Assembly: GCF_900105725.1 (NCBI RefSeq)
Contig: NZ_FNLM01000034.1
Coordinates: 1,860,001-1,924,000 of the forward strand
Direction: 5' to 3'
Source of the DNA: Gordonia westfalica
Lineage (GTDB): Bacteria > Actinomycetota > Actinomycetes > Mycobacteriales > Mycobacteriaceae
DNA length: 64,000 nucleotides
Each line of letters opens with the position of its first letter. Position 1 is the first letter of the stretch. A program made the position numbers and the translations under genes. Positions 53,690 to 62,673 of this stretch are shown in pieces. Below the pieces are notes generated by a model. It saw nothing but the letters and a program-made list of their open reading frames with translations, did not search any database and was not told the origin of the DNA.

Positions 53690-54343
53690 ATGACCTATCA
53701 GGACCCGCGTGGTCGCCAACCCCGCGACCCCGATCCCCGGACCGCTCGCTACGAGTCCGGTTACAACCCGGACTCCCGTGCCTACAGCCAGCAGGATCCG
53801 TACGCCGAGCCGTACCGCGATTCGTATCCGGCCGACCCATATGCAGCGCAGGGCGGGTACGCCGATCAGGGCGGATACGCCGAGCAGCCGCGGCCGGCCC
53901 GGGCGCCGCGACGCGGGCCCGAGGTCAACCCGGTCACCTTCGCCGGCGGCGTGGTGATGACCGGTGTGGTCACCGGCCTCGCGGCCTGGCTGGTCGCCTG
54001 GATCATCTCGGCTTTCGTCGAGAAGGTGAACGAGTCGGGCAAGCTCGGGGTCTGGAACCCGGTGGCGGCCAGCGAGATCTGGTTCGGCGTCGTCGGATTC
54101 CTGTGCGCACTCGCCGCGGGCGCGCTGTGGTACGTGCTGCAGCTCATCACGCCCGCGCCCAACCAGTTCTATCGGTGGATCGTCGCGCTGCTCCTCGTGG
54201 CGGCGGTGCTGATCCCGATCCTGACCTACCAGCAGACCTCGGTCGGCATCGAGACCGCGATCCTGCATCTCGTCATCGGTCTACCGCCGCTGACGATCAT
54301 CCCCGCGATGGGCGTGAAGAGCCTGCAGCGTCCCGCCGGCTGA
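53690..54343 (+). CDS. Four-helix hypothetical membrane protein with Tyr/Gln/Pro-rich tail
   Basis: A 217-aa protein. The first 80 residues are low-complexity, rich in Tyr, Asp, Gln and Pro (GYADQGGYAEQPRPA). Four helices follow (about 88-110, 128-150, 160-180, 184-205). A DUF6069-like family is my best guess, held loosely. The ATG at 53690 is preferred to GTG 53687 because GGAGA lies 7-8 bp upstream. It is divergent from the PH-domain gene and ends 1 bp from the stop of the convergent birA. No role can be assigned. Confidence 0.75.
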   Translation: MTYQDPRGRQPRDPDPRTARYESGYNPDSRAYSQQDPYAEPYRDSYPADPYAAQGGYADQGGYAEQPRPARAPRRGPEVNPVTFAGGVVMTGVVTGLAAWLVAWIISAFVEKVNESGKLGVWNPVAASEIWFGVVGFLCALAAGALWYVLQLITPAPNQFYRWIVALLLVAAVLIPILTYQQTSVGIETAILHLVIGLPPLTIIPAMGVKSLQRPAG

Positions 54344-54344
54344 C

Positions 54345-55136
54345 CTACACCGGCCGCAGGTGCGTGACGTCGCCTGCGGCCGCGATCACCTGGCGCCCGT
54401 CGGCGTCGACGACGATCCGCCCCGACGCGTCGACGCCGGTCGCGGTGCCGATCACCTCCTCGTCGCCGGGGAGCACCAGACGCACGCGGCGTCCGATGGT
54501 GTCGCTGTCGTCGCGGTAACGTGCCGCGAGGCCGTCGACGTCATGCGGCCACAAGTCGAGCAGATCCGACAACGCCCGCAGGTACGACGCGGCGAGCTCG
54601 GTGAGCGGAATCTCCTGACCGGTCGCCAGCTGCAGCGAGGTGGCGGTGGGGACCGGTAGTTGGTCCTCGGCCATCGTGGTGTTGAGCCCGGTACCGATGA
54701 CCGCGACGCCGCCTTCGCCCTGTCCGGTGTGGGGCGAACGCGTGTACTCGGAGAGGATTCCGGCGATCTTGCGTCCGTCGATCAGGACGTCGTTGGGCCA
54801 CTTGAGCGTGGGCCGCACCCCGATCGCGTCACTGATGCCCTGTACGGCGGCCAACCCGGCCAGCAGCGACAGCCAGCCCAGGTGCTCGGTGTGCTCGCCG
54901 ACGTCGACCGCCGCCGACATCGCCAGCTGCGTCCCCCGCGGCGCGGTCCAGGCCCTCGCATGCCGTCCGCGTCCCGCGGTCTGGTCGGTCGTCAGACGCA
55001 CCGTCCCGCCGATGGGTTCGGTCGCCGCGCGGGTCACGAGATCGGCGTTGGTCGATCCCGTGGCATCGACCACCTCGATCCGCTGCCATCGGGTGTCGGC
55101 GAGTCGGGTCCGGAGCAGATCGGCGTCGAGGGTCAT
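54345..55136 (-). CDS. birA: Biotin-[acetyl-CoA-carboxylase] ligase BirA (monofunctional)
   Basis: A 263-aa class I biotin protein ligase. It has DATGSTNADLV, the GRGRHARAW biotinyl-AMP loop, LKWPNDVLIDGRKIAGIL and a small C-terminal SH3-like domain. There is no N-terminal HTH, so it does not act as a repressor. It attaches biotin to AccA3 and similar carriers, which fits its place beside accD5 and near accA3. ATG 55134-55136 starts the gene. It is divergent from accD5. Confidence 0.93.
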   Translation of the reverse strand: MTLDADLLRTRLADTRWQRIEVVDATGSTNADLVTRAATEPIGGTVRLTTDQTAGRGRHARAWTAPRGTQLAMSAAVDVGEHTEHLGWLSLLAGLAAVQGISDAIGVRPTLKWPNDVLIDGRKIAGILSEYTRSPHTGQGEGGVAVIGTGLNTTMAEDQLPVPTATSLQLATGQEIPLTELAASYLRALSDLLDLWPHDVDGLAARYRDDSDTIGRRVRLVLPGDEEVIGTATGVDASGRIVVDADGRQVIAAAGDVTHLRPV

Positions 55137-55436
55137 GTCTGAAGAACCTACTGGGTGCTCCCCGAGGTGATGACCGCCGATGTGACGTCGACCGGCGCAA
55201 ACCCGCCGAAACGTCGGCGCGGCAAAGAGTCCCTACGCGCTCGTCAGCGAACTCGGCGCGGGGTCACCGAGTTCATGGAGACCGTCGCTCCCCGCGTAAC
55301 CGCTGGCCACATGGGTCGAGGATCGCGTGAAACCGGACAAACAGATCGCCACCGACCGATCGCTCGGGAACCTGAGGGATATCTCACGTTGATCCGGTTG
55401 ACGTGGCTCACACTCGGGTAGTTAGCATCGACAGTC
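55137..55436. promoter_or_regulatory. 300-bp birA/accD5 divergent intergenic region with accD5 promoter
   Basis: No gene is visible here. Near its right end TAGCAT (55423-55428) lies 8 bp before the accD5 ATG and TTGACG (55398-55403) is 19 bp further up, a weak promoter that gives a near-leaderless accD5 mRNA. The rest is ordinary GC-rich sequence without clear dyads. Confidence 0.5.
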
Positions 55437-57065
55437 ATGACCACAGCTTCACGCGACGATTCCGCCGCTCCCGACATCCACACGACAGCGGGGAAGCTCG
55501 CCGATCTGCGCAATCGTCTCGACGAGGCGAAGCACCCCGTGGGCGAGGCCGCCGTCGAGAAGACCCATGCGAAGGGCAAGCTGACCGCCCGCGAGCGGAT
55601 CACCCATCTGCTCGACGAGGGTTCGTTCGTCGAACTCGACGCACTCGCCAAGCACCGCAGCACCAATTTCGGTCTCGCCGAGCGTCGTCCGGTCGGAGAC
55701 GGTGTGGTCACCGGCTACGGCACGATCGACGGCCGCGAGGTCTGCATCTTCTCGCAGGACGCCACCGTCTTCGGCGGCAGCCTCGGTGAGGTCTACGGCG
55801 AGAAGATCGTCAAGGTCATGGATCTTGCCATCAAGACCGGTCGCCCGCTGATCGGCATCAACGACGGCGCCGGCGCCCGTATCCAGGAGGGCGTGGTCTC
55901 CCTCGGCCTGTACGGCGAGATCTTCCACCGCAACGTCCGCGCCTCGGGTGTCATCCCCCAGATCTCGCTGATCATGGGTGCCGCCGCCGGCGGCCACGTG
56001 TACTCGCCCGCACTGACCGACTTCGTGGTCATGGTCGACAAGACCAGCCAGATGTTCATCACCGGCCCCGACGTCATCAAGACCGTCACCGGTGAAGAGG
56101 TCACTCAGGAAGAACTCGGCGGCGCGACCACCCACATGGCGAAGTCGGGCACCGCGCACTACGTCGCCTCCGACGAGGAGGACGCGCTCGAGTACGTCAA
56201 GGAGCTCCTGAGCTACCTGCCGAGCAACAACCGCGCCGACGCCCCGCGCCTGCCGGTCGCGCAGCCGGCCGCCGGGTCCATCGAGGACACCCTGAACGAC
56301 GAGGACCTCGAACTCGACACGCTCATCCCGGACTCGCCGAACCAGCCGTACGACATGCACGAGGTCATCCGCCGCATCCTCGACGACGACGAATTCCTCG
56401 AGGTCCAGGCCGATTACGCGAAGAACATCATCGTGGGCTACGGCCGGGTCGACGGTCGCAGCGTCGGCATCGTCGCCAACCAGCCGACCCAGTTCGCCGG
56501 CTGCCTCGACATCGACGCCTCGGAGAAGGCCGCTCGCTTCGTGCGTACCTGCGACGCCTTCAACATCCCGATCGTCACCCTGGTGGATGTGCCCGGCTTC
56601 CTGCCCGGCACCGACCAGGAGTACCGCGGCATCATCCGCCGCGGCGCCAAGCTCCTCTACGCCTACGGCGAGGCGACGGTCGGCAAGATCACCGTCATCA
56701 CCCGTAAGGCCTACGGCGGCGCCTACGACGTCATGGGCTCCAAGCACATGGGCGCCGACGTGAACCTCGCCTGGCCGACCGCGCAGATCGCCGTGATGGG
56801 TGCCTCCGGCGCCGTCGGCTTCGTCTACCGCAACCAGCTCAAGGAAGCTGCCGCGAAGGGCGAGGACGTCGATGCGCTGCGTCTCGAGTTGCAGCAGGAG
56901 TACGAGGACACCCTCGTCAATCCGTACGTCGCGGCCGCCCGCGGCTACGTCGACGCGGTCATCCCGCCGAGCCACACCCGCGGCCAGATCGCGACCGCGC
57001 TCAAGCTGCTCGAGCGCAAGATGGTCAACCTGCCGCCTAAGAAGCACGGGAACATCCCGCTGTGA
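55437..57065 (+). CDS. accD5: Acyl-CoA (propionyl-CoA) carboxylase beta subunit AccD5
   Basis: A 542-aa carboxyltransferase. The two crotonase-like halves show [24 protein letters not shown] and [20 protein letters not shown], then [53 protein letters not shown]. It transfers CO2 from biotin-AccA3 to propionyl- or acetyl-CoA, making (methyl)malonyl-CoA for mycolate and methyl-branched lipids. It overlaps the epsilon subunit gene (GTGA), so they are co-translated. Length fits Rv3280. Confidence 0.96.
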   Translation: MTTASRDDSAAPDIHTTAGKLADLRNRLDEAKHPVGEAAVEKTHAKGKLTARERITHLLDEGSFVELDALAKHRSTNFGLAERRPVGDGVVTGYGTIDGREVCIFSQDATVFGGSLGEVYGEKIVKVMDLAIKTGRPLIGINDGAGARIQEGVVSLGLYGEIFHRNVRASGVIPQISLIMGAAAGGHVYSPALTDFVVMVDKTSQMFITGPDVIKTVTGEEVTQEELGGATTHMAKSGTAHYVASDEEDALEYVKELLSYLPSNNRADAPRLPVAQPAAGSIEDTLNDEDLELDTLIPDSPNQPYDMHEVIRRILDDDEFLEVQADYAKNIIVGYGRVDGRSVGIVANQPTQFAGCLDIDASEKAARFVRTCDAFNIPIVTLVDVPGFLPGTDQEYRGIIRRGAKLLYAYGEATVGKITVITRKAYGGAYDVMGSKHMGADVNLAWPTAQIAVMGASGAVGFVYRNQLKEAAAKGEDVDALRLELQQEYEDTLVNPYVAAARGYVDAVIPPSHTRGQIATALKLLERKMVNLPPKKHGNIPL

Positions 57066-57286
57066 GTGAGGCATCTGTGAACGAGAGCACCGAGAAGCCG
57101 TTCCTGACCGTCGTCAGCGGCAACCCGACCGACGAGGACGTCGCCGTGCTGGTGACCGTCCTGGCCGGCGCGGGTGCCGGCGGTGGCGAGCAGGGGCCGG
57201 AGGTCCGCAACGACTGGGGTCATCCGGTCGATCGCCTGCGTCCGCAGTGGGGCGCACCGTCGAGCTTCACCAACCTGCGCTACTGA
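57062..57286 (+). CDS. accE5: Acyl-CoA carboxylase epsilon subunit AccE5
   Basis: A 74-aa small subunit. The conserved pattern is [23 protein letters not shown], a Gly-rich linker, then [23 protein letters not shown]. It tightens the AccA3-AccD5 complex in actinobacteria. GTG 57062 overlaps the accD5 stop. A stretch of Gly/Ala ([11 protein letters not shown]) joins the two short motifs. It is followed 3 bp later by maf. Confidence 0.93.
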   Translation: MSEASVNESTEKPFLTVVSGNPTDEDVAVLVTVLAGAGAGGGEQGPEVRNDWGHPVDRLRPQWGAPSSFTNLRY

Positions 57287-57289
57287 CAC

Positions 57290-57994
57290 GTGCCTGACTC
57301 CCCGATCGGGCAGGACACGCACGAGACCGGGCCGGCCACCGCCGGCCCGGTCTTCGTGCTCGGGTCCGCCTCCCCCGCCCGCCTCCGGGTGCTGCGCGCC
57401 TCCGGCGTCGAGCCGGTGGTCCGTGTCTCCGACGTGGACGAGGACGCGCTGCTGGATCAACTGCCGCCGGCCACTCCCGCCGACGCCGTCGTCGCCGCGC
57501 TGGCGCGCGCGAAAGCCGAAGCGGTCGCGTCGCTTCCGGAGATCGCCGGTGCGGCCGAGAACGGCGAGACGGTCGTCGTCATCGGCTGCGACTCGATGCT
57601 GCGCCTCGGTGACCGCCTGCTGGGTAAGCCGCACACGCCCGAACGCGCACTCGCGCAGTGGGCCGAGATGCGTGGGCGCAGTGCCGATCTGCTCACCGGT
57701 CACCACCTGATCCGGCTGGACCCCGACGGTGCTTCCGCGAGCGCAACCGGGACGAGTTCGACGACGATCCATTTCACCGACGCCCACGACGACGTGATCA
57801 CGCGCTACGTGGACAGCGGCGAACCGCTTCAGGTCGCGGGCGCGTTCACCCTCGACGGCCTGGGCGGCTGGCTGGTCGAACGCATCGATGGCGACCCGTC
57901 ATCGGTCATCGGGATCGGCCTACCGCTCGTCCAGCGACTCCTGACCGAGGTCGGGTTGTCGGTCACCGACTTCTGGACCCACCCCGCTCCCTGA
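57290..57994 (+). CDS. maf: Maf-like nucleoside triphosphate pyrophosphatase
   Basis: A 234-aa Maf/HAM1-fold protein: FVLGSASPARLRVLRASG near residue 22, VIGCDSML in the middle and GEPLQVAGAFTLDGLGGWLVERIDGDPSSVIGIGLPL near the end. Maf proteins hydrolyse non-canonical nucleotides such as m7GTP, pseudo-UTP or dTTP/UTP. GTG 57290 is 3 bp after accE5, so it belongs to the accD5 operon (as Rv3280-Rv3282). The last codons and the stop lie within the first unit of a repeat array (57985 on). Confidence 0.9.
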   Translation: MPDSPIGQDTHETGPATAGPVFVLGSASPARLRVLRASGVEPVVRVSDVDEDALLDQLPPATPADAVVAALARAKAEAVASLPEIAGAAENGETVVVIGCDSMLRLGDRLLGKPHTPERALAQWAEMRGRSADLLTGHHLIRLDPDGASASATGTSSTTIHFTDAHDDVITRYVDSGEPLQVAGAFTLDGLGGWLVERIDGDPSSVIGIGLPLVQRLLTEVGLSVTDFWTHPAP

Positions 57995-58159
57995 GGTGCG
58001 AGGACCCCCGCTCCCTGATCCGAACGAACGCGGAACGAGCCTTCGCTGCCTGATCCGAAGACCGCAACGCACCCAGCTCCGCTGCCTGATCCGAAAAAAC
58101 GCAACGCACCCAGCTCCGCTGCCTGAGGTGCGAGGAGCGCAAGCGACGAGCCTCGAAGG
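57985..58159. repeat. Degenerate 24-42-bp tandem repeat array overlapping the maf stop
   Basis: Five related units begin GCTCCCTGA or GCTGCCTGA: 57985-58009, 58010-58044, 58045-58080, 58081-58117 and 58118-58159. Units three and four are nearly identical over 36-37 bp. The first and last contain GAGGTGCGAGGA; the last adds a dyad (CGAGG...CCTCG). Such GGTGCGAGGAGCGCAAGCGA-type sequence recalls intergenic repeats I have seen in related actinobacteria, from memory. The rest of the maf/metallopeptidase gap (58160-58351) shows nothing further. Confidence 0.75.
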
Positions 58160-58351
58160 CCTGGTGACACACCGTCACCCACTTAACCACCGGTCGACCT
58201 CAACCAGACCCACAGTCGTCGATCGACGTCTGCAGGTCGAGTTGAGCTTCGGCAGTCGGCATCCGGACGCTCCTCGGAGATCCGAGTTGACGGGTCCTCG
58301 ACTCAGTGCGCGACACCCGACCACCCCACCCATTCTCACTGCTTCGAAGGG

Positions 58352-59371
58352 CTACACCTCGAAGAACTCCGGCCAGTACCGCTGCAGGCAGTCCACCGGT
58401 TGCCCCTGTCGATTGAGCTGGGGGCCGGTGAGGCCGATGGTCAGGGCCCGCGCACGTTCGACCGCCGAACCGTGTCCCGTGGCGCCGCCGGTGTCGCCGA
58501 TGATCGGGAGCAGCGTGGCGACCTGGAGGATCTCCTTGGGCCCCAAGCCATCACGCTGGTAGGCGGTGGCCGCCCAGTTGGCGGCGAGGCAGTCGGCGAC
58601 CAACTCGCTGTTCTTGCCCTTAGGCAGTCGCCGGTCCGGGATGCCGAACGCCTCGGCCATCCGGAACACCACGTTGTGTCCGTACTCGTGGGCGACGACG
58701 ATCGCGGCGGTGAAGTCCCCGACGATCGGCGACGGAACCCCGAAGACGTTCCCGTCCCAGATGGCGGCGAAGGTGTCGACCGGCAGCACGATGCTGCCCT
58801 CGGTCTCCTGGCCCTCCCCGTTGGGTTCCTCGTCGACCCCGCAGAAGAAGGCGTTGGCCTCGTCGGAGGGAATCCGGTTCGACACCCCGTCCTCGTCGAT
58901 GCAGTCGGTGGCGAACGTGGTACCCGACTCGATCAGGACCCGCCCCGGGGCGGGGTCTCCCCATCCGAGTTCGCCGAACCAGCCGCCCCAGGCCTTGTCG
59001 AGGTCGTCGAGCAGCGTGGTGAGGTATTTCGGAACCGCGGTGTCGACGTTGGACGAGTTCACGCCGCTGGTCATGAGTTCCGCGCTGGGCGTCTCCAGCT
59101 CTGGGCAGTCGTCGGGACGGCATCGCGTGGGATCGGCATCGCCCGGCGTCGACGACGGGACGCTCGACCGCGACGGCGAGCTCGGGGTCGGCGACCCCGG
59201 CGACGAGGAGGCCGGCGCCGATGACGACGGCGCCGGGCGCGACGAGTCGTCGGAGGAGATGAGTGAACATCCGCTCGTCACAGCGAGGACCATCACCGCC
59301 AGGGGGACACCCCACCGCACCACCCGGGAGACACTCCGGCGCTCCACGCGAGCCCCACGTCGATCGGTCAT
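58352..59371 (-). CDS. Neutral zinc metallopeptidase lipoprotein
   Basis: A 339-aa envelope protein. The signal peptide (WGVPLAVMVLAVTSGC) ends in a lipobox-like VTSGC. A 45-residue Ser/Pro linker follows, then a domain with the zinc motif VVAHEYGHNVVF (HExxH) and later SELVADCLAANW, the Glu/Asp helix of the YpfJ/neutral zinc metallopeptidase family. Six cysteines in the mature part could form disulfides. Substrates are unknown. It is convergent to maf and divergent from sseA, 202 bp away. Confidence 0.85.
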   Translation of the reverse strand: MTDRRGARVERRSVSRVVRWGVPLAVMVLAVTSGCSLISSDDSSRPAPSSSAPASSSPGSPTPSSPSRSSVPSSTPGDADPTRCRPDDCPELETPSAELMTSGVNSSNVDTAVPKYLTTLLDDLDKAWGGWFGELGWGDPAPGRVLIESGTTFATDCIDEDGVSNRIPSDEANAFFCGVDEEPNGEGQETEGSIVLPVDTFAAIWDGNVFGVPSPIVGDFTAAIVVAHEYGHNVVFRMAEAFGIPDRRLPKGKNSELVADCLAANWAATAYQRDGLGPKEILQVATLLPIIGDTGGATGHGSAVERARALTIGLTGPQLNRQGQPVDCLQRYWPEFFEV

Positions 59372-59573
59372 TGGGCGAACTTAGCAGGCAACCACCCCAT
59401 TGACCTGCGGTTTGTCATCCGACCGAAGCACGCCTCGGCCGGCCGCGACAGACCCGAGCAGATCTGCCACCGGGCGGTCCCGCGCGGCCATGCCCTACCC
59501 TTTATCTCCGGGACCGGTCACGGTCCGCGATGAACGTCGAGACGCCCGAACGCACCAAGCTGGAGAACAGACC

Positions 59574-60470
59574 GTGAGTGTTGAAACCGACCCGAATCCG
59601 GCCTTCGCCGAGTACGCCCATCCCGAGCGGTTGGTGACCACTCAGTGGCTGTCGGCTCACCTGGGCGCCAAGGGCCTCAAGATCATCGAATCCGACGAGG
59701 ACGTGTTGCTCTACGACATCGGCCACATCCCGACGGCGCAGAAGATCGACTGGCACCTGCATCTCAACGATCCGGTCACCCGCGATTACATCAACGGCGA
59801 GCAGTTCGCAGAACTGATGCGCAGCAAGGGAATCGAGCGCGACGACACCATCGTCATCTACGGCGACAAGAGCAACTGGTGGGCCGCCTACGCACTCTGG
59901 GTGTTCACGCTGTTCGGCCACGAGGACGTGCGCCTGCTCGACGGCGGCCGCGACGCCTGGATGGCCGAGGACCGCGACACCTCCTTCGACGTCCCCGAGT
60001 ACCCGCGCTCGGACTACCCGGTCGTGGAGCGCGACGACACGAAGATCCGCGCCTTCGCCCCGCAGGTCCTCGAGGCGCTCGGCACCGAGCCGCTCGTCGA
60101 CGTCCGTTCCCCGCAGGAGTACACCGGCGAGCGCACCCACATGCCCGACTACCCCGAAGAGGGCGCGCTGCGCGGCGGTCACATCCCCACCGCGGTGTCG
60201 ATCCCGTGGGCCAAGGCCGCTGCTCCGGACGGCCGGTTCCGCTCCCGCGCCGAGCTCGACGAGATCTACGCCGACTTCGCGAAGGACACCCCGATCATCG
60301 CCTACTGCCGCATCGGCGAGCGTTCGAGCCACACCTGGTTCGTGCTGACCCATCTGCTGGGGCACACGAGTGTCCGCAACTACGACGGGTCGTGGACCGA
60401 GTGGGGCAACGCGGTTCGCGTGCCCATCGCGGTCGGCGACACCCCGGGTGTCGCACCCGGCTCCAAGTGA
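59574..60470 (+). CDS. sseA: Thiosulfate/3-mercaptopyruvate sulfurtransferase SseA
   Basis: A 298-aa tandem rhodanese. Domain 1 is inactive ([14 protein letters not shown] at the loop position). Domain 2 has the active Cys in [15 protein letters not shown] (about residue 244). The CRIGERSS loop is of thiosulfate type rather than the CGSGVTA of mercaptopyruvate enzymes. It moves sulfane sulfur, probably to the SufE-like protein just downstream. GTG 59574 follows a GGAGA site; a longer frame from 59400 is not supported. It matches Rv3283. Confidence 0.92.
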   Translation: MSVETDPNPAFAEYAHPERLVTTQWLSAHLGAKGLKIIESDEDVLLYDIGHIPTAQKIDWHLHLNDPVTRDYINGEQFAELMRSKGIERDDTIVIYGDKSNWWAAYALWVFTLFGHEDVRLLDGGRDAWMAEDRDTSFDVPEYPRSDYPVVERDDTKIRAFAPQVLEALGTEPLVDVRSPQEYTGERTHMPDYPEEGALRGGHIPTAVSIPWAKAAAPDGRFRSRAELDEIYADFAKDTPIIAYCRIGERSSHTWFVLTHLLGHTSVRNYDGSWTEWGNAVRVPIAVGDTPGVAPGSK

Positions 60471-60483
60471 GCCCTGATCGACG

Positions 60484-60933
60484 ATGAGTTTGCCCCCAGC
60501 CCTGGCAGAAATCGTCGAAGACTTTGCGGCACTGGGTGATTCCGACAAGATCACCTTGCTGCTGGAGTTCGCCGGCGAACTCCCCGACCTCCCTGAGCAT
60601 CTGCAGCAGGAGGCGATGGAACCGGTACCCGAGTGCCAGTCGCCGGTGTTCCTGTCCGTGGACGCCTCCGATCCGGAATCGGTACGCCTGTACTTCACCG
60701 CGCCGCGCGAGGCGCCGACCACGCGCGGCTTCGCGGCGATCCTGCACCAGGGTCTCGACACCTCGTCGGCGCGGGAGATCCTCGACGTCCCGTCGGACTT
60801 CTACTACGACCTCGGTCTGGGCAACGCGGTGAGCATGCTCCGCCTCCGGGGCATGGCGGGCATGCTCGGCCGGATCAAGGCCCAGGTACGCGCTCAGACG
60901 GCCGGTTCCGGGTCCGACACACCCGGGGCATGA
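60484..60933 (+). CDS. SufE-family sulfur acceptor protein
   Basis: A 149-aa SufE-like protein. The acceptor Cys51 is in [10 protein letters not shown]; further family parts are [19 protein letters not shown] and the final helices [16 protein letters not shown]. It accepts persulfide from a sulfurtransferase or desulfurase, here probably SseA 13 bp upstream, for Fe-S or cofactor assembly. ATG 60484 is certain. The stop overlaps the ATG of the acyltransferase gene (ATGA), an odd partner. It resembles Rv3284. Confidence 0.9.
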   Translation: MSLPPALAEIVEDFAALGDSDKITLLLEFAGELPDLPEHLQQEAMEPVPECQSPVFLSVDASDPESVRLYFTAPREAPTTRGFAAILHQGLDTSSAREILDVPSDFYYDLGLGNAVSMLRLRGMAGMLGRIKAQVRAQTAGSGSDTPGA

Positions 60934-62465
60934 AGTTCATCCAGATCCGCGACGAGCCGATCGCACCGGGCGGGCTCGTCGAGTGGACCCCGTATGTCCC
61001 CGGCGGCCTGGGCGCGTGGCACCACGACTCCCGCCTGACGTCCCACAACCACGAACAGCATCTGCGCGCCGCGTTCGAGTACCGCGTGCGGACGCAACGG
61101 GAGGGCGGGCGTGAGGCGTGGCTGGGGCTGTCCATCGAGTTCGACGAGCCGTTGTCGATCCCGGCGATCCGCTCGGTGCTGACCCAGTGGATCGACCGTC
61201 ACGAGGTCCTGCGCAGCCACGTCGTGATCAAGGGCACCGGCCTGCAGCGGCTGACGACGGACCCCGGCACCGTGAAACTCAAGATGGGCCGGATCGGCTG
61301 GTTCCGCGAATCCGGACCGCTCGTCGAGCAGCTCGGCGGTGCCTTCGACCGGGCCACCGCGCCGCTGCACTGGCCCGCCTACCTGTTCGCGACAGTGGGC
61401 CGGGCGGATTCGTTCACACTGCTCTTCGCCGCCGACCACTCCCTGGTCGACGGTTATTCGCTGATCATGGCCCAGCAGGAGCTCGTCTCGCTGTACCGCG
61501 CGGCGCGTGAGCACCGGAGTGCCAACCTGCCCGCGGTCGGCAGCTACGTCGACTTCAGCGCCGAGGAACGACGCCAGGCCGACCAGACCGGCGGCGACCA
61601 TCCGGCGGTGGCCCTGTGGTCGGAGTTCCTGAGCACCGGCGCCGGCGACATGCCGGCCCTGCTGCGGTCCCCGCACGCCGGCGCCGAGAACACCGATCAG
61701 GAGTACCTCGACGAGACGACGATCCCGCAGCAGTCGCTGTGGGGCGTCATCGCCGACGACGAGACGGCCAACCGGTTCACCGCGATCTGTTCGGAGGCCG
61801 GCGGCACGCTGACGGCGGGCATCCTGGCCGCGTTCGCCATGGTTCACCACGAGATGACCGGCGATCCGGATTTCCGCTGTGTGCTACCCCGCCACACCCG
61901 CAACGACACCCAGTGGCTGACCGCCCTGGGCTGGTTCGTGGGCGTCGCCCCGTTCTGGGTGGACATGTCCGACTCGCCGACCTTCGATCAGGCGGTCACC
62001 CGCTCCACCGCCGCCCTCAAGCGCGGACGTCAGGGCGCCGCGCTGCCGTTCCTCCGCGTGGCCGAGCTGATCGGCCAACGGGGCGAACCGCGGTTCGTGA
62101 TCTCGTTCATCGGCACCCGCTACGCGCCGGGCGCCGGGGTCGCCGACGCGGGCCGCGCGAAGGTGATCCGGAGTCACAGCTACTCACCCCACGAGGTGTA
62201 CATCTGGATCAACCGGACCCCGTCCGGTTTGCGTTATTCGGCCCGTTTCCCGCGCGAGTCACCGCTCCGCGAACTCGGCGTCGACGAGTCGTCGACCGAC
62301 ATTCCGGCCGCCGCGGCCCTGATGCCTGATGCGTCACCTTTTCCACCTGACGCACAGGCATGTGACATCGACCCGACCCTCGGTCCCGTGCACGCCTACC
62401 TGCACGGTTTCGCCGAACTCGTCCGTCGGCTCGGTGATGCGAGCACGTTCTCCGCGGCGTTGTGA
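60930..62465 (+). CDS. PapA-like condensation-domain acyltransferase
   Basis: A 511-aa protein of the condensation/PapA superfamily. The catalytic motif is [11 protein letters not shown] (about residue 166; DHxxxDG with the second His present). [10 protein letters not shown] and [19 protein letters not shown] resemble the family's later structural parts. PapA enzymes acylate trehalose, phthiocerol or similar lipids at the membrane. It shares ATGA with the sufE-like stop, so it is translated with sulfur-transfer genes although no functional tie is obvious. It precedes accA3, whose products feed lipid synthesis. Confidence 0.82.
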   Translation: MKFIQIRDEPIAPGGLVEWTPYVPGGLGAWHHDSRLTSHNHEQHLRAAFEYRVRTQREGGREAWLGLSIEFDEPLSIPAIRSVLTQWIDRHEVLRSHVVIKGTGLQRLTTDPGTVKLKMGRIGWFRESGPLVEQLGGAFDRATAPLHWPAYLFATVGRADSFTLLFAADHSLVDGYSLIMAQQELVSLYRAAREHRSANLPAVGSYVDFSAEERRQADQTGGDHPAVALWSEFLSTGAGDMPALLRSPHAGAENTDQEYLDETTIPQQSLWGVIADDETANRFTAICSEAGGTLTAGILAAFAMVHHEMTGDPDFRCVLPRHTRNDTQWLTALGWFVGVAPFWVDMSDSPTFDQAVTRSTAALKRGRQGAALPFLRVAELIGQRGEPRFVISFIGTRYAPGAGVADAGRAKVIRSHSYSPHEVYIWINRTPSGLRYSARFPRESPLRELGVDESSTDIPAAAALMPDASPFPPDAQACDIDPTLGPVHAYLHGFAELVRRLGDASTFSAAL

Positions 62466-62474
62466 CCCACGGCT

Positions 62475-62496
62475 CCACCGAACGATTGCTCGGTGG
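62475..62496 (+). terminator. Hairpin after the PapA-like gene
   Basis: CCACCGA-N8-TCGGTGG, a perfect 7-bp stem 10 bp after the stop codon, with no T run. It could weaken read-through into accA3. The remaining gap to 62673 has a possible TAGGGT -10 (62499-62504) but no gene. Confidence 0.5.
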
Positions 62497-62673
62497 GCTA
62501 GGGTATTGGCCGGAAGGTCGCGATGCTGGACTCCCGGCGTCGTCGATTGCCCGAGCCGTCCGCATCCCGGACGTCGAGGGTGTGCCCCGTCTTTTGACCG
62601 TTGTCCGACATCTGTGTCGCGCGCTCACCCCGCGCTGCGAACACCTGAGTACGAGTAAGGCCCAGGAGAACAA

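Noticed and set aside
57985..58159. CRISPR array
   Set aside because: Units abut or vary without unique spacers of even length, and no cas gene is near.
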